From: Lachnospiraceae bacterium
GTDB lineage: Bacteria; Bacillota; Clostridia; Lachnospirales; Lachnospiraceae
DNA length: 33,621 nucleotides
Direction: 5' to 3'
Assembly (NCBI GenBank): GCA_015057615.1
Contig: SVEA01000055.1
Location: 1-33,621 of the forward strand
In this document: piece after piece, positions 1 to 9,953 of the stretch
Numbering within the stretch: the first letter of the stretch is position 1
Layout of the letters: every line of letters begins with the position of its first letter
Notes under the pieces: model-generated
The model's input: only the letters and a program-made list of their open reading frames with translations
Database searches by the model: none
Told to the model about the DNA's origin: nothing
Translations under genes and position numbers: made by a program

Positions 1-124
1 TACCTCAATAAAGCTTCGATCTCACTACTGTATGGTATTGATTATAACCAAAATAAAGTAACTAATAAACCAAAAAGTGTCAGTAACCAGTTTTCATTCA
101 TAGTGGTGCGGCAAACGCATGAGG

Positions 125-171
125 GATTTGACACTCATATCCGTATAGGAAATTGCGGCAAACTCTGTGTT
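125..171. repeat. Junction of family B end and family A fragment
   Basis: The stretch TTTGACACTCATATCC matches the right end of the family B foldback element. It is followed directly by GTATAGGAAATTGCG, the left arm and loop of the family A hairpin, and then by GGCAAACTC, the right arm of the family A GAGTTTGCC hairpin. Both families are therefore truncated and fused within less than 50 bp. The family A piece looks like an internal deletion joining its two ends. Confidence 0.6.
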
Positions 172-218
172 ACATATAAATCCGTGGATAAACTTAATTG
201 CGTCAGGGCAAAAATAAG

Positions 219-247
219 TAGACGGATGATTCGAAATACAGTATAAT
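219..247 (+). promoter_or_regulatory. Candidate sigma-A promoter of rluF
   Basis: TAGACG at 219-224 (four of six matches to the -35 consensus) is followed by a 17-base spacer and a perfect TATAAT at 242-247. The start codon is 44 bases downstream. The -10 box is strong and the -35 box is weak. Confidence 0.5.
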
Positions 248-290
248 TACACTCGGACCCAGGCAAATATTGGGTAGAAAGTAGGAGAGC

Positions 291-1073
291 ATGGCAAAAA
301 GAACGAAGCGACTGACTTCCCCGGAGGAGACGAGCGGAGAAGTTAGAATTAATAAATTTTTAAGTGAAGCAGGAGTATGCTCAAGAAGAGAAGCGGATCG
401 TGCGATCACGGAAGGAAAAGTTAAGATTGACGGCGTTACAGCGGTTATGGGTGCCAAGGTAACAAAAGGCAATTTGGTTACTTATGAAGGCAAGCCGGTG
501 AAAAAGGAAGAAAAACTGGTCTTGATTGCATTTAATAAGCCGGTGGGAATCGTATGTACGACGGATCCTAGAGAGCCGGATAATATTGTCGATTTCATTC
601 AATATGGGATGAGAATATACCCCATCGGAAGGTTGGATAAGGATTCGGAAGGACTGATCCTATTAACAAACGATGGGAATATCGTGAATAAGATCTTACG
701 TGCCGAGAATAAGCATGAAAAGGAATACATTGTGAAGGTAAATAAAGAGATAACGGCGGAGTTTCTTAAGAAAATGTCAGCCGGGGTACCAATTCTGGAT
801 ACGGTGACAAATCCCTGTAAGATTACGCAGATGGACAAGTACACCTTTCGAATCATACTAACGCAGGGCTTAAACCGCCAGATCCGTCGGATGTGTGAAC
901 ATCTCGATTATCGTGTCGTACACTTGCAACGAATCCGCATTATGAATATACAATTGGGAAGGTTAAAATCCGGTAACTATCGTAATGTAACGGAGAGGGA
1001 AATTGAGGAACTAAATCAACTGATAAGAAAGAGAAGTCACGTTAATCGTTCCGCAGAAAAAAATACAAAATGA
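291..1073 (+). CDS. rluF: 23S rRNA pseudouridine synthase, RluF type
   Basis: Converts a uridine in 23S rRNA (U2604 for E. coli RluF) to pseudouridine in the cytoplasm. An S4 RNA-binding domain covers roughly residues 17-65 (INKFLSEAGVCSRREADR). The RsuA/RluB/E/F catalytic domain follows, with the signature GRLDKDSEGLILLTNDG at about 113-129; Asp116 is the expected catalytic residue. NRQIRRM near 195-201 is the usual C-terminal motif. The protein is 260 aa, close to the family norm, and ends in a Lys/Arg-rich tail. The start follows an AGGAG site at good spacing. The sequence NKPVGIVCTTD favours RluF over RluB, but the exact target uridine is inferred. It is probably monocistronic or loosely linked to ligA, with a repeat remnant between them. 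Confidence 0.9.
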   Translation: MAKRTKRLTSPEETSGEVRINKFLSEAGVCSRREADRAITEGKVKIDGVTAVMGAKVTKGNLVTYEGKPVKKEEKLVLIAFNKPVGIVCTTDPREPDNIVDFIQYGMRIYPIGRLDKDSEGLILLTNDGNIVNKILRAENKHEKEYIVKVNKEITAEFLKKMSAGVPILDTVTNPCKITQMDKYTFRIILTQGLNRQIRRMCEHLDYRVVHLQRIRIMNIQLGRLKSGNYRNVTEREIEELNQLIRKRSHVNRSAEKNTK

Positions 1074-1088
1074 AGTTTCTCTTACAAA

Positions 1089-3203
<2,115 letters not shown>

Positions 3204-3250
3204 AAATTTGTAAGACGCAGGGATATAATGGAAAGTTACACCATTAATCG

Positions 3251-3279
3251 TTGATTTATTTTCTTAAACATGATATGAT
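3251..3279 (+). promoter_or_regulatory. Sigma-A promoter of metA
   Basis: TTGATT at 3251-3256, a 17-base spacer and TATGAT at 3274-3279. Transcription would start near 3286, leaving a leader of about 130 nt before metA. Confidence 0.65.
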
Positions 3280-3285
3280 ATTTCT

Positions 3286-3416
3286 TGTTCACACAATAAA
3301 CTCCTATGGATAATATAGGAGGGTGCTGAGTAGAAATAGCCTTTATAATCGGAAAGGCTATCTGAATTTTACAAATAGATAATTTAACAAAATAACAACG
3401 AAGATGGTGATACATA
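3286..3416 (+). promoter_or_regulatory. Structured metA leader, class not recognised
   Basis: Two hairpins sit in the leader. CTCCTAT (3301-3307) pairs with ATAGGAG (3315-3321). ATAGCCTTT (3336-3344) pairs perfectly with AAAGGCTAT (3353-3361). They are separated by GGTGCTGAGTAGAA, and an AT-rich unstructured stretch follows. None of the SAM-I, SAM-II or SAM-III core motifs, nor a T-box, could be recognised. It may be a regulatory RNA for methionine synthesis or only a structured 5' UTR. Confidence 0.4.
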
Positions 3417-4322
3417 ATGCCGATTAAAGTGCAGAGCGATTTACCCGCAAAGAAAATTTTAGAAGATGAAAACATATTTATCATGGACGAAACCCGTGCG
3501 CTGCATCAGGATATCCGTCCTCTTAAAATAGCGATTTTAAATCTTATGCCGATTAAGGAAGACACGGAGGTTCAGCTGCTGCGAAGCCTTTCCAATACAC
3601 CCCTCCAGGTGGATATTACGTTCCTGACGACCGGAACCTATGTTGGAAAGCACACGCAGACCAGTCATTTGGATCAATTCTATCTTACGATTCAGGATGT
3701 TAAGGACCGTAAGTTTGATGGTTTGATTATTACCGGTGCTCCGGTGGAATTAATGGACTTTGAAGAGGTGGATTATTGGGAGGAGCTTACGAAGATTATG
3801 GAATGGTCGAAGTCCCATGTCACCTCCACCCTGCATATCTGCTGGGGTGCTCAGGCGGGTCTATATTATCATTATGGTATTGAGAAGAAAAAATTAGATA
3901 CAAAGCTGTTTGGAATATTTGAACATAGAGTACTAAAGAGAAAGACCCCGTTTGTAAGAGGATTTGATGACGTTTTCTATGCGCCGCATTCCCGATATAC
4001 GACGATTGATAAGGAGGATATCTTAAAAAATAAGGAGCTGACGATTCTTGCGGAATCAGAGGAAGCCGGAGTATTTATTGTCATAGCGGAGGAAGGAAAG
4101 CAGATCTTTGTTATGGGTCATCCGGAGTATGACAGAGTATCTCTGGACAATGAATATAAGAGGGATATTGCAAAAGGACTCTCCATTGATTTACCAAAGC
4201 ATTACTATCCGGAGGACCTTCCCGAGCAGCGTCCTACCTTGGTATGGCGGGCTCATGCGAATATTATGTATACAAATTGGCTCAATTATTATGTATATCA
4301 GGTGACACCTTACGATTTGTAA
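3417..4322 (+). CDS. metA: Homoserine O-acetyltransferase (MetA family)
   Basis: Activates the hydroxyl of L-homoserine in the first committed step of methionine synthesis. The 301-aa protein aligns end to end with the MetA family. The catalytic triad is readable: nucleophile Cys142 ([15 protein letters not shown]), His235 and Glu237 (VMGHPEYDR). The residue that decides acyl-donor choice in this family, position 111, is Glu here ([10 protein letters not shown]). Glu is found in acetyl-CoA users and Gly in succinyl-CoA users such as E. coli, so acetyl transfer is predicted although automated annotation often says succinyltransferase. It is preceded by its own promoter and a structured leader. 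GATGGTGA is a modest ribosome binding site before the ATG. No other met gene is nearby. Confidence 0.93.
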   Translation: MPIKVQSDLPAKKILEDENIFIMDETRALHQDIRPLKIAILNLMPIKEDTEVQLLRSLSNTPLQVDITFLTTGTYVGKHTQTSHLDQFYLTIQDVKDRKFDGLIITGAPVELMDFEEVDYWEELTKIMEWSKSHVTSTLHICWGAQAGLYYHYGIEKKKLDTKLFGIFEHRVLKRKTPFVRGFDDVFYAPHSRYTTIDKEDILKNKELTILAESEEAGVFIVIAEEGKQIFVMGHPEYDRVSLDNEYKRDIAKGLSIDLPKHYYPEDLPEQRPTLVWRAHANIMYTNWLNYYVYQVTPYDL

Positions 4323-4451
4323 GAAACCCTAGCAAACCTGCATGTATGTGGGGTTAAAGACTACTGTAAAAAAGCATCTAATGGTTACAGCATGGAATAA
4401 ACTTGTTTATAGAAACTGCGTAGTTGTTTTTAAGTTCTTATTGGGGGAAGA

Positions 4452-5519
4452 ATGATGAAACTGATCGAATATCTACAGGGCAGGTCTAGCACATGTTTGC
4501 TATGGGGGTTCGCAATAGAAACCATTTGTATCATAATATTAATTGTAATCGTGCTGTTCTTATTAGCAAATGATCGTAAAAATAGGATGACTGCCCTTAC
4601 GTTAGAGCAGATGCAGGAGACCTTTCTATTAGAAGGGGAACGTTATCGGATTGCGACAGAGCTGTCTCAGGATATCATTTTCGAATATCGGATCGGCGAG
4701 GATGAGATGGTGAATACCGAAAAATACCGGGAATTGTTTGGGGGAGATCCGGTGATACCGGAATTTACAGTGTGCTGTGGAAAAAGGCAGGAGAAGGTTC
4801 ATCCGGATGACTGGGGAATTTATCTCGAATACTGCCGGGAATTAAGAGAAGGAAAGGGGATTATTGAGACAGAGTTTCGAATCAAAAACCGTTTGGGTGA
4901 GTTCATCTGGTGTCAGGCGATGGGAAAGACTATCTATGATGAGGATAAAAAACCGCTTCGGGTCATCGGAAAGATTGTAAATATTGATATACAGAAAAAA
5001 GAGCTGGAGGCTTTAGAATACAAAGCCACCAGGGATCCGCTTACGAATGTTTATAATCGAGAAGTTACCTTTAAGAAAATCGAGAGGTTTATCACAGGGA
5101 ATAAGAACAACCGACATATGCTGATGTTCATTGATTTCGATGATTTTAAAACGGTCAATGATAATTATGGGCATTTGATCGGCGATAAAATCCTGATCTA
5201 TGTGATCAGCAAAATTAAGGCGGTATTCTCGGAGGGTGAAATTATCGGCAGGATCGGCGGGGACGAATTTGCTGTTTTCGCAGGAAATATTACCGATCTT
5301 GATGAGGTACTGCATAAAGCGGATACCCTTCGCTGTGCGATGGAAACAACCTATTTTGATAGGGGAAATGCAATCCCTATTTCCGGAAGCATCGGTATCG
5401 CTATCTACCCGGAGGATGGCTTACATTATGAGCAGTTGATGGAACGGGCAGATAATGCTCTATACCGTGCGAAGGAGCAGGGGAAAAATAGTTTTATGCT
5501 TTATTCTCCGGTCATTTAA
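4452..5519 (+). CDS. Membrane-anchored PAS-GGDEF diguanylate cyclase
   Basis: Predicted to make the second messenger c-di-GMP from two GTP. One transmembrane helix (about 17-39, rich in Ile/Leu/Val) follows a short N-terminus. A PAS fold with PAC-like end covers about 62-180 (HPDDWGIYLEYC, then GEFIWCQAMGKTIYDEDKKPLRVIG). A GGDEF domain covers about 190-353, with an intact GGDEF motif at 269-273. The autoinhibitory I-site (RxxD five residues upstream) is absent: SEGE occupies that place, so product inhibition may be weak. Two adjacent ATG codons are possible starts (4452 and 4455), and the GGGGGAAG site fits the second slightly better. The 3' end overlaps the convergent flippase gene by 8 bp. 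The PAS ligand is unknown. Confidence 0.88.
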   Translation: MMKLIEYLQGRSSTCLLWGFAIETICIIILIVIVLFLLANDRKNRMTALTLEQMQETFLLEGERYRIATELSQDIIFEYRIGEDEMVNTEKYRELFGGDPVIPEFTVCCGKRQEKVHPDDWGIYLEYCRELREGKGIIETEFRIKNRLGEFIWCQAMGKTIYDEDKKPLRVIGKIVNIDIQKKELEALEYKATRDPLTNVYNREVTFKKIERFITGNKNNRHMLMFIDFDDFKTVNDNYGHLIGDKILIYVISKIKAVFSEGEIIGRIGGDEFAVFAGNITDLDEVLHKADTLRCAMETTYFDRGNAIPISGSIGIAIYPEDGLHYEQLMERADNALYRAKEQGKNSFMLYSPVI

Positions 5520-7089
5520 AATCTTTCTTTGAAATGGCATGTGTAATGATTAATAATCCGATACAAATGGCGCAGAACAGTATACAGAAAGTCAGGATCA
5601 GAACGACTTCACTGGTTTGCGTCATTTTTTTTATGTATTCATAGCTTTCCTTGAGAAGAAAGCCGGAAAATGCGGTAATCATACCTGGTTTTACAAGATT
5701 GTCTGTGGCATTAAAAGAAAAGCGGACATATCTTCCTACGGCGATGCTGTCTAAGAAAGTAATGATCAGCTGTCCGATCAGCAGTGCAATTAAATATCCG
5801 GAGATTCCCCTGGAGGGTATCAAAAAGATGATCAGGAGAATCTTGCTTATCGATCCGATAATGGAATTGATAAAAGTAATACGTGGCTTACCAAGACCAT
5901 TAATAATACTGCTCAGGGTTGTGGAGAGGTAAATCAGCGGGCATAGCCACGCAAGAACCACCAGGAAGGTTCCTGCCTCCTCGTTATGAAGCACTAAGGT
6001 ACCTAAATCTTTCCCAAAGTTAATAAATATGCCGGTGCTTATGATTCCTATTATTAAACTGTATTTTATAGCAATGGCTGTAGTTTTCCCAATCATTCGT
6101 TCATTATTAAGAGCCTGTGCCTCCGAAATGGTAGGCAGGAGAAGAACTGCCAGTGCATTGATTAACGCTGTTGGAAACATAATAAAAGGTATGGACATAC
6201 CATTTAGAACACCATAGGTACTAAGCGCCTGGGAGGTCGTTAATCCAAATCTCCGTAGCATCGTAGGGATAAGAACGGTTTCAATACTATGTAATATATT
6301 AATTAGTAGACGGTTTGCCGAAAGTGGCACACTTACATGCAGAATTTCTTTTGTAACCTGTTTCTTACCGGACATTTTTGCATTGGGATCCGGTCCGAGG
6401 ACGAGGAGCTTACCAGGAGACTTGGTAAAGAATAAGGAGAGAAAATTGTAGAGGCAGGAAGCAATCTCCCCGAATAAGATTCCCAGTACAGCGAGCTCGC
6501 AGGTAACGGACAGTTCACCATTGCCTGCCAACAGGGCGATAGCATATACTGCGATCACACGGACAATCTGCTCTAAGAGCTGCGTAGATGCCGGTATAGC
6601 AGTTTTTTTTAACCCATAATAGTAGCCGTTAATACAGGAGGTTATACCGCAAAAGGGAAAAACAAATGCCAAGATGCGGAGAGATTTGGCGCACCTTTCT
6701 TCTAATAAGAAACGCCAGGCAATATAATCTGCACCCCAGTATACCAGGATGGACATTAGCAGGGCAAGGGATACGGACAATACTAAGCCAGTCCTTAGAA
6801 TTCGGGAGATGTTCTTGTCATTTCGCTTTCCCAGCTCAGCAGCGACAAGTCTTGAGAGAGAGGTTTGAATACCGGTTGCGTAGACGGTAAACGCTATTCC
6901 GTAAACAGGAAAGATAAGCTGATAGATCCCTAATAGCTCCGCTCCCATAGTATTGGACAGGAATATTTTATAGAAGAAACCGATTACCCTTGTGATAAAG
7001 CCTGCAAGGGTAAGAATCATGGTTCCCTTCACGATATTATTTCTTTTCGCAAGATGTAATTGTTCCGGAGTCAGATTATTATCAGCCAT
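5512..7089 (-). CDS. SpoVB-like polysaccharide/lipid flippase (MOP superfamily)
   Basis: A 525-aa integral membrane protein of the MurJ/SpoVB/Wzx group, predicted to flip lipid-linked precursors across the membrane. The N-terminus is characteristic of SpoVB relatives: GTMILTLAGFITRVIGFFYK, then an Asn-Thr-Met-Gly segment and GIYQLIFPVYGIAF. About 14 hydrophobic helices run through the whole length. The ATG at 7089 is preferred over the upstream ATG at 7107, because a GAGG sequence lies before it and the extra residues are not family-like. Clostridial genomes often carry several SpoVB paralogues, so a sporulation-cortex role is possible but not shown; no sporulation gene adjoins it. It converges on the GGDEF gene with an 8-bp overlap and no room for a terminator. 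Confidence 0.87.
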   Translation of the reverse strand: MADNNLTPEQLHLAKRNNIVKGTMILTLAGFITRVIGFFYKIFLSNTMGAELLGIYQLIFPVYGIAFTVYATGIQTSLSRLVAAELGKRNDKNISRILRTGLVLSVSLALLMSILVYWGADYIAWRFLLEERCAKSLRILAFVFPFCGITSCINGYYYGLKKTAIPASTQLLEQIVRVIAVYAIALLAGNGELSVTCELAVLGILFGEIASCLYNFLSLFFTKSPGKLLVLGPDPNAKMSGKKQVTKEILHVSVPLSANRLLINILHSIETVLIPTMLRRFGLTTSQALSTYGVLNGMSIPFIMFPTALINALAVLLLPTISEAQALNNERMIGKTTAIAIKYSLIIGIISTGIFINFGKDLGTLVLHNEEAGTFLVVLAWLCPLIYLSTTLSSIINGLGKPRITFINSIIGSISKILLIIFLIPSRGISGYLIALLIGQLIITFLDSIAVGRYVRFSFNATDNLVKPGMITAFSGFLLKESYEYIKKMTQTSEVVLILTFCILFCAICIGLLIITHAISKKDFK

Positions 7090-7224
7090 TTCAAACCATC
7101 CTCGCATTTTATGATACTTTACATGATATAAATAGGGAGCTTACAGCGCACTCATATATTATGTTTATTCCATCATATGACAACTTATGTTATGGCGGAG
7201 ATGAATTTTCGAAATCCACTATGG

Positions 7225-7488
7225 ATAGGAGTAAGCTTCGTCAATTTGCACATTTTATGTGTTGATAAGTACAATCCTCGTAAAGGTGTGGAATTTGCAA
7301 CAGGGGCGGGGGTATCTTGCAATTTCATCTTGTTTTGTTCAACTCACTCTATGATTTTGCAATTTTAAAACACACCTTAATATGAAACGTATTAAAATAT
7401 GGTTTCCTATTACTTAAGTATTTCCTTGGTCTGTGCAAATTGAAGAAGCCGATTTGTTAAGAAGGCTTTTTACAATCAAATTAATATT
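7225..7488. repeat. Family B foldback element, divergent copy
   Basis: The left arm (GCTTCGTCAATTTGCAC, then GTTGATAAGT) and the right arm (TTTCCTATTACTTAAGT, CTGTGCAAATTGAAGAAG, GATTTGTTAAGAAGGC) are clearly family B. The interior (about 7272-7380) does not match the other copies. It holds a different imperfect hairpin, GAATTTGCAA with TTGCAATTTC, around a G-rich loop. The terminal TCAAAAGCC motif is lost on the left. It fills most of the divergent gap between the flippase gene and iscR, so it borders both promoters. Confidence 0.65.
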
Positions 7489-7521
7489 ACTATTTTGTGA
7501 TTACAGAAATGAAAATTTTAG

Positions 7522-7550
7522 TTGACAGTTTTAAAGTATGGTGTTATATT
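7522..7550 (+). promoter_or_regulatory. Sigma-A promoter of the isc cluster
   Basis: Perfect TTGACA at 7522-7527, a 17-base spacer and TATATT at 7545-7550. The transcript would begin near 7557, just before the tandem repeats at 7567. Autoregulation by IscR is expected from the family. Confidence 0.8.
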
Positions 7551-7566
7551 TAAAGCCGAGTGATTT

Positions 7567-7607
7567 AATAGGAATTAAAACAATAGGAATTAAAACAATA
7601 GGAATTA
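7567..7607 (+). repeat. Three tandem 15-bp repeats in the iscR leader
   Basis: AATAGGAATTAAAAC occurs twice perfectly (7567-7581 and 7582-7596), and its first 11 bases occur a third time (7597-7607). The array covers roughly +10 to +50 of the predicted transcript. The helical spacing (15 bp) and position would suit an operator array or a translational control element, but it could also be a neutral slippage product. Confidence 0.75.
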
Positions 7608-7654
7608 ATAATATGAACGGGTAAACCGGTGGAGAGGGGTAAGGTGAGAGCAGA

Positions 7655-8128
7655 ATGAAACTTTCTACCAAAGGAAGATATGGTCTAAGAGCGGTGCTTG
7701 ACCTTGCAGTGCATGATACCGATGAAGCAGTGGCATTAAGCCAAATTGCGGACAGACAGGGCATATCGATGAACTATCTGGAACAATTGATTCCAAAGCT
7801 GAGGAAGGCTGGAATTGTAAAAGGAATTCGCGGTGCGCAGGGCGGCTATATACTTGCTAAGCCAGCGGATAAAATTTCAATCGGAGATATCTTAAGAGCC
7901 TTGGAGGGAGATTTGAACCCGGTAGATTGTGCAGAGGTTAGTAATGGCGAAAGTACCTGCAGCAACTCGGATACTTGTGTAACCAAATATGTTTGGAAGC
8001 GTATTAGTGATAGTATAAATGACGCTGTCGACGGAATTATGCTTTCCGAGCTTGTGGAAGAAAGTAAAAGGGTACAGACCGGGGATCCCACAGACTATAT
8101 TAGAACAAAGCAATCTTGTGGAAAATAA
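7655..8128 (+). CDS. iscR: Rrf2-family transcriptional regulator, IscR-like
   Basis: Regulator of Fe-S cluster or cysteine metabolism that binds DNA through an N-terminal winged helix. The 157-aa protein starts MKLSTKGRYGLRAVLDLAVH, typical for Rrf2. The recognition helix region GISMNYLEQLIPKLRKAGIV is followed by the wing GIRGAQGGYILAK. Three Cys at 92, 102 and 108 correspond to the cluster-ligating Cys of IscR, although the first spacing is longer than in E. coli IscR. That makes a [2Fe-2S]-sensing role likely; CymR-type regulators lack these Cys. An AAGGTGAG site precedes the ATG. It heads the iscR-nifS-nifU cluster and is separated from nifS by only 29 bp. Confidence 0.9.
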   Translation: MKLSTKGRYGLRAVLDLAVHDTDEAVALSQIADRQGISMNYLEQLIPKLRKAGIVKGIRGAQGGYILAKPADKISIGDILRALEGDLNPVDCAEVSNGESTCSNSDTCVTKYVWKRISDSINDAVDGIMLSELVEESKRVQTGDPTDYIRTKQSCGK

Positions 8129-8157
8129 TACATGAAAATTTTAGGAGATGACAACGT

Positions 8158-9339
8158 ATGGAAAATAAAATCTACCTGGATAATGCCGCAACTACCAAGA
8201 CCAGACCAGAAGTGGTAGAGGCAATGCTACCTTACTTTACTGAGAAATTTGGCAATCCATCCAGTATCTATGAATTTGCTTCCCAGAATAGGAAGGCAGT
8301 CGACGAGGCAAGAGGAATTATTGCAAAGTCATTGGGGGCTGATATTTCTGAAATCTATTTTACAGCCGGTGGTACAGAGTCGGACAATTGGGCGCTGAAA
8401 GAGACTATTGATGCCTATGCTTCAAAAGGAAATCATATCATTACGTCGAAAATTGAGCATCATGCCATCCTTCATACCTGCGAATATCTTGAAAAGCATG
8501 GGTGTGAGGTGACCTATGTGGATGTGGATGAAAACGGAATCATTAAGCTGGATCAGTTAAAGAAAGCGATCCGGCCGAACACCATTTTAATATCTGTAAT
8601 GTTTGCAAACAATGAGATCGGAACGATTCAGCCGATTAAGGAAATCGGAGAAATAGCAAAACAGCACAATATTTTATTCCATACAGATGCAGTACAGGCT
8701 TATGGGCAATTACCGATCGATGTAAATGAGCTGGGAATTGACATGCTGAGTGCCAGTGCCCACAAGCTGCATGGACCAAAGGGAATCGGTTTTCTCTATA
8801 TCCGAAAGGGTGCGAAGCTTCGCTCCTTAATTCATGGCGGGGCACAGGAAAGACAGCGTCGTGCAGGTACCGAAAATGTTCCTGGTATTGTAGGATTTGG
8901 CAAGGCAGCTGAAATTGCTATCGCAACCATGGAGGAGAGGAAAAAGAAAGAAATCTACCTCCGCGATAAATTAATGAAACGGGTAATGGCAGAAGTCCCT
9001 TTTGTTAGGGTAAATGGCGACAGAACCAGAAGGCTGCCAAACAATGTGAACTTCAGCTTTCAATTTATAGAAGGAGAGTCTCTGCTGATCATGCTGGACA
9101 TGAATAATATCTGTGCCTCCAGCGGCTCTGCATGTACCTCAGGCTCCCTGGATCCATCTCATGTTCTTTTGGCGATCGGATTACCTCATGAGATCGCTCA
9201 TGGTTCCTTAAGACTTACCTTAAGTGAAGAGAATACAGAAGAAGAAATTGATTATACGGTTGATAAGATCAAGGAAATTGTTGATAAATTACGTCAAATG
9301 TCCCCGCTGTATGAAGATTTCGTAAAGAAAAGATCATAA
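8158..9339 (+). CDS. nifS: Cysteine desulfurase (NifS/IscS)
   Basis: PLP enzyme that takes sulfur from L-cysteine as a persulfide and releases alanine. The sulfur goes to the scaffold encoded next and probably to MnmA. The 393-aa protein shows YLDNAATTK at the N-terminus, the PLP lysine Lys203 in SASAHKLHGPKG and the persulfide Cys326 in SSGSACTSGS, the class I long-loop arrangement. HHAILHTCEY and FHTDAVQAYG are the other PLP-pocket motifs. An AGGAG site lies 12 bases before the ATG. It is co-transcribed with iscR upstream and the nifU-like gene 36 bp downstream. The absence of iscA, hscA, hscB and fdx matches the reduced system of clostridia. Confidence 0.96.
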   Translation: MENKIYLDNAATTKTRPEVVEAMLPYFTEKFGNPSSIYEFASQNRKAVDEARGIIAKSLGADISEIYFTAGGTESDNWALKETIDAYASKGNHIITSKIEHHAILHTCEYLEKHGCEVTYVDVDENGIIKLDQLKKAIRPNTILISVMFANNEIGTIQPIKEIGEIAKQHNILFHTDAVQAYGQLPIDVNELGIDMLSASAHKLHGPKGIGFLYIRKGAKLRSLIHGGAQERQRRAGTENVPGIVGFGKAAEIAIATMEERKKKEIYLRDKLMKRVMAEVPFVRVNGDRTRRLPNNVNFSFQFIEGESLLIMLDMNNICASSGSACTSGSLDPSHVLLAIGLPHEIAHGSLRLTLSEENTEEEIDYTVDKIKEIVDKLRQMSPLYEDFVKKRS

Positions 9340-9375
9340 AGCAATATAAATCTACTGAAACATTGGAGGAAAGTT

Positions 9376-9813
9376 ATGTATACAAAAAAAGTTATGGATC
9401 ATTTTACCCATCCTCGTAATATGGGAGAGATTGAAGATGCAAGCGGCGTCGGTACGGTCGGAAATGCAAAATGCGGCGATATTATGAGAATGTATTTGGA
9501 TATCGACGATAATGGAGTAATTCGTGATTGTAAATTTAAAACATTTGGATGCGGTGCGGCAGTAGCCACAAGCAGTATGGCAACGGAATTGGTGAAAGGC
9601 AAGACGGTACAGGAAGCACTTTCGGTAACCAACAAGGCAGTTATGGAGGCTCTGGACGGACTTCCACCTGTGAAAGTGCATTGCTCCTTATTAGCGGAAG
9701 AAGCCATTCATGCAGCACTATGGGATTATGCGGAAAAGCACAATATAAAAATTGAAGGTCTTTCAAAGCCGAAAAATGATATCAGCGAGGAAGAGGAAAA
9801 ACCGGAATATTAA
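9376..9813 (+). CDS. nifU: Fe-S cluster assembly scaffold (NifU N-terminal/IscU)
   Basis: Scaffold on which [2Fe-2S] clusters are assembled from NifS-derived sulfur. The 145-aa protein consists of a single NifU_N/IscU domain. Cluster ligands are visible: Cys33 with Asp35 (AKCGDIM), Cys59 (TFGCGAA) and Cys103 (KVHCSLLAEE). The C-terminal tail (about 128-145) is acidic and probably disordered. The ferredoxin-like and NfuA-like domains of full NifU are absent. GGAGGAAAG precedes the ATG. No terminator is seen after it; a family B remnant and then mnmA follow, so read-through into mnmA is plausible. Confidence 0.94.
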   Translation: MYTKKVMDHFTHPRNMGEIEDASGVGTVGNAKCGDIMRMYLDIDDNGVIRDCKFKTFGCGAAVATSSMATELVKGKTVQEALSVTNKAVMEALDGLPPVKVHCSLLAEEAIHAALWDYAEKHNIKIEGLSKPKNDISEEEEKPEY

Positions 9814-9825
9814 TATAAGACCAAA

Positions 9826-9865
9826 GACGATTTGTTAAGAAGGTTTTTGACGCTCCAATCAATAT
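9826..9865. repeat. Family B right-end remnant
   Basis: GACGATTTGTTAAGAAGG, then TTTTTGACGCTCCAATCAATAT, matches the right terminus of the family B element. No left arm or core is present. It lies in the nifU-mnmA gap. Confidence 0.65.
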
Positions 9866-9907
9866 GAAAGGAGTAAGGAACAAGATCGAGTAAGGAAACA
9901 GCAGGTG

Positions 9908-9925
9908 AAGCGAATTAATTCGCTT
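9908..9925. promoter_or_regulatory. Perfect 18-bp palindrome before mnmA
   Basis: AAGCGAATTAATTCGCTT is a perfect inverted repeat with no spacer. It ends 28 bases before the preferred mnmA start and 4 bases before an alternative upstream ATG. It could be an operator or a small hairpin affecting initiation; no protein is assigned. Confidence 0.45.
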
Positions 9926-9953
9926 TGCTATGAAGAAAGGCATGGTTATTAAC

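Larger units (their letters stand above)
1..290. other. Intergenic region upstream of rluF
   Basis: No gene is supported here. The first 120 bases are AT-rich and unassigned. Bases 125-171 hold fragments of both dispersed repeat families. A candidate promoter lies at 219-247 and a ribosome binding site AGGAG just before the ATG at 291. The open frame on the minus strand across 203-472 is a shadow of rluF. Confidence 0.6.

Noticed and set aside
7177-7368. 63-aa open frame in the flippase-iscR gap
   Set aside because: It runs through the divergent family B copy and lacks a start signal.
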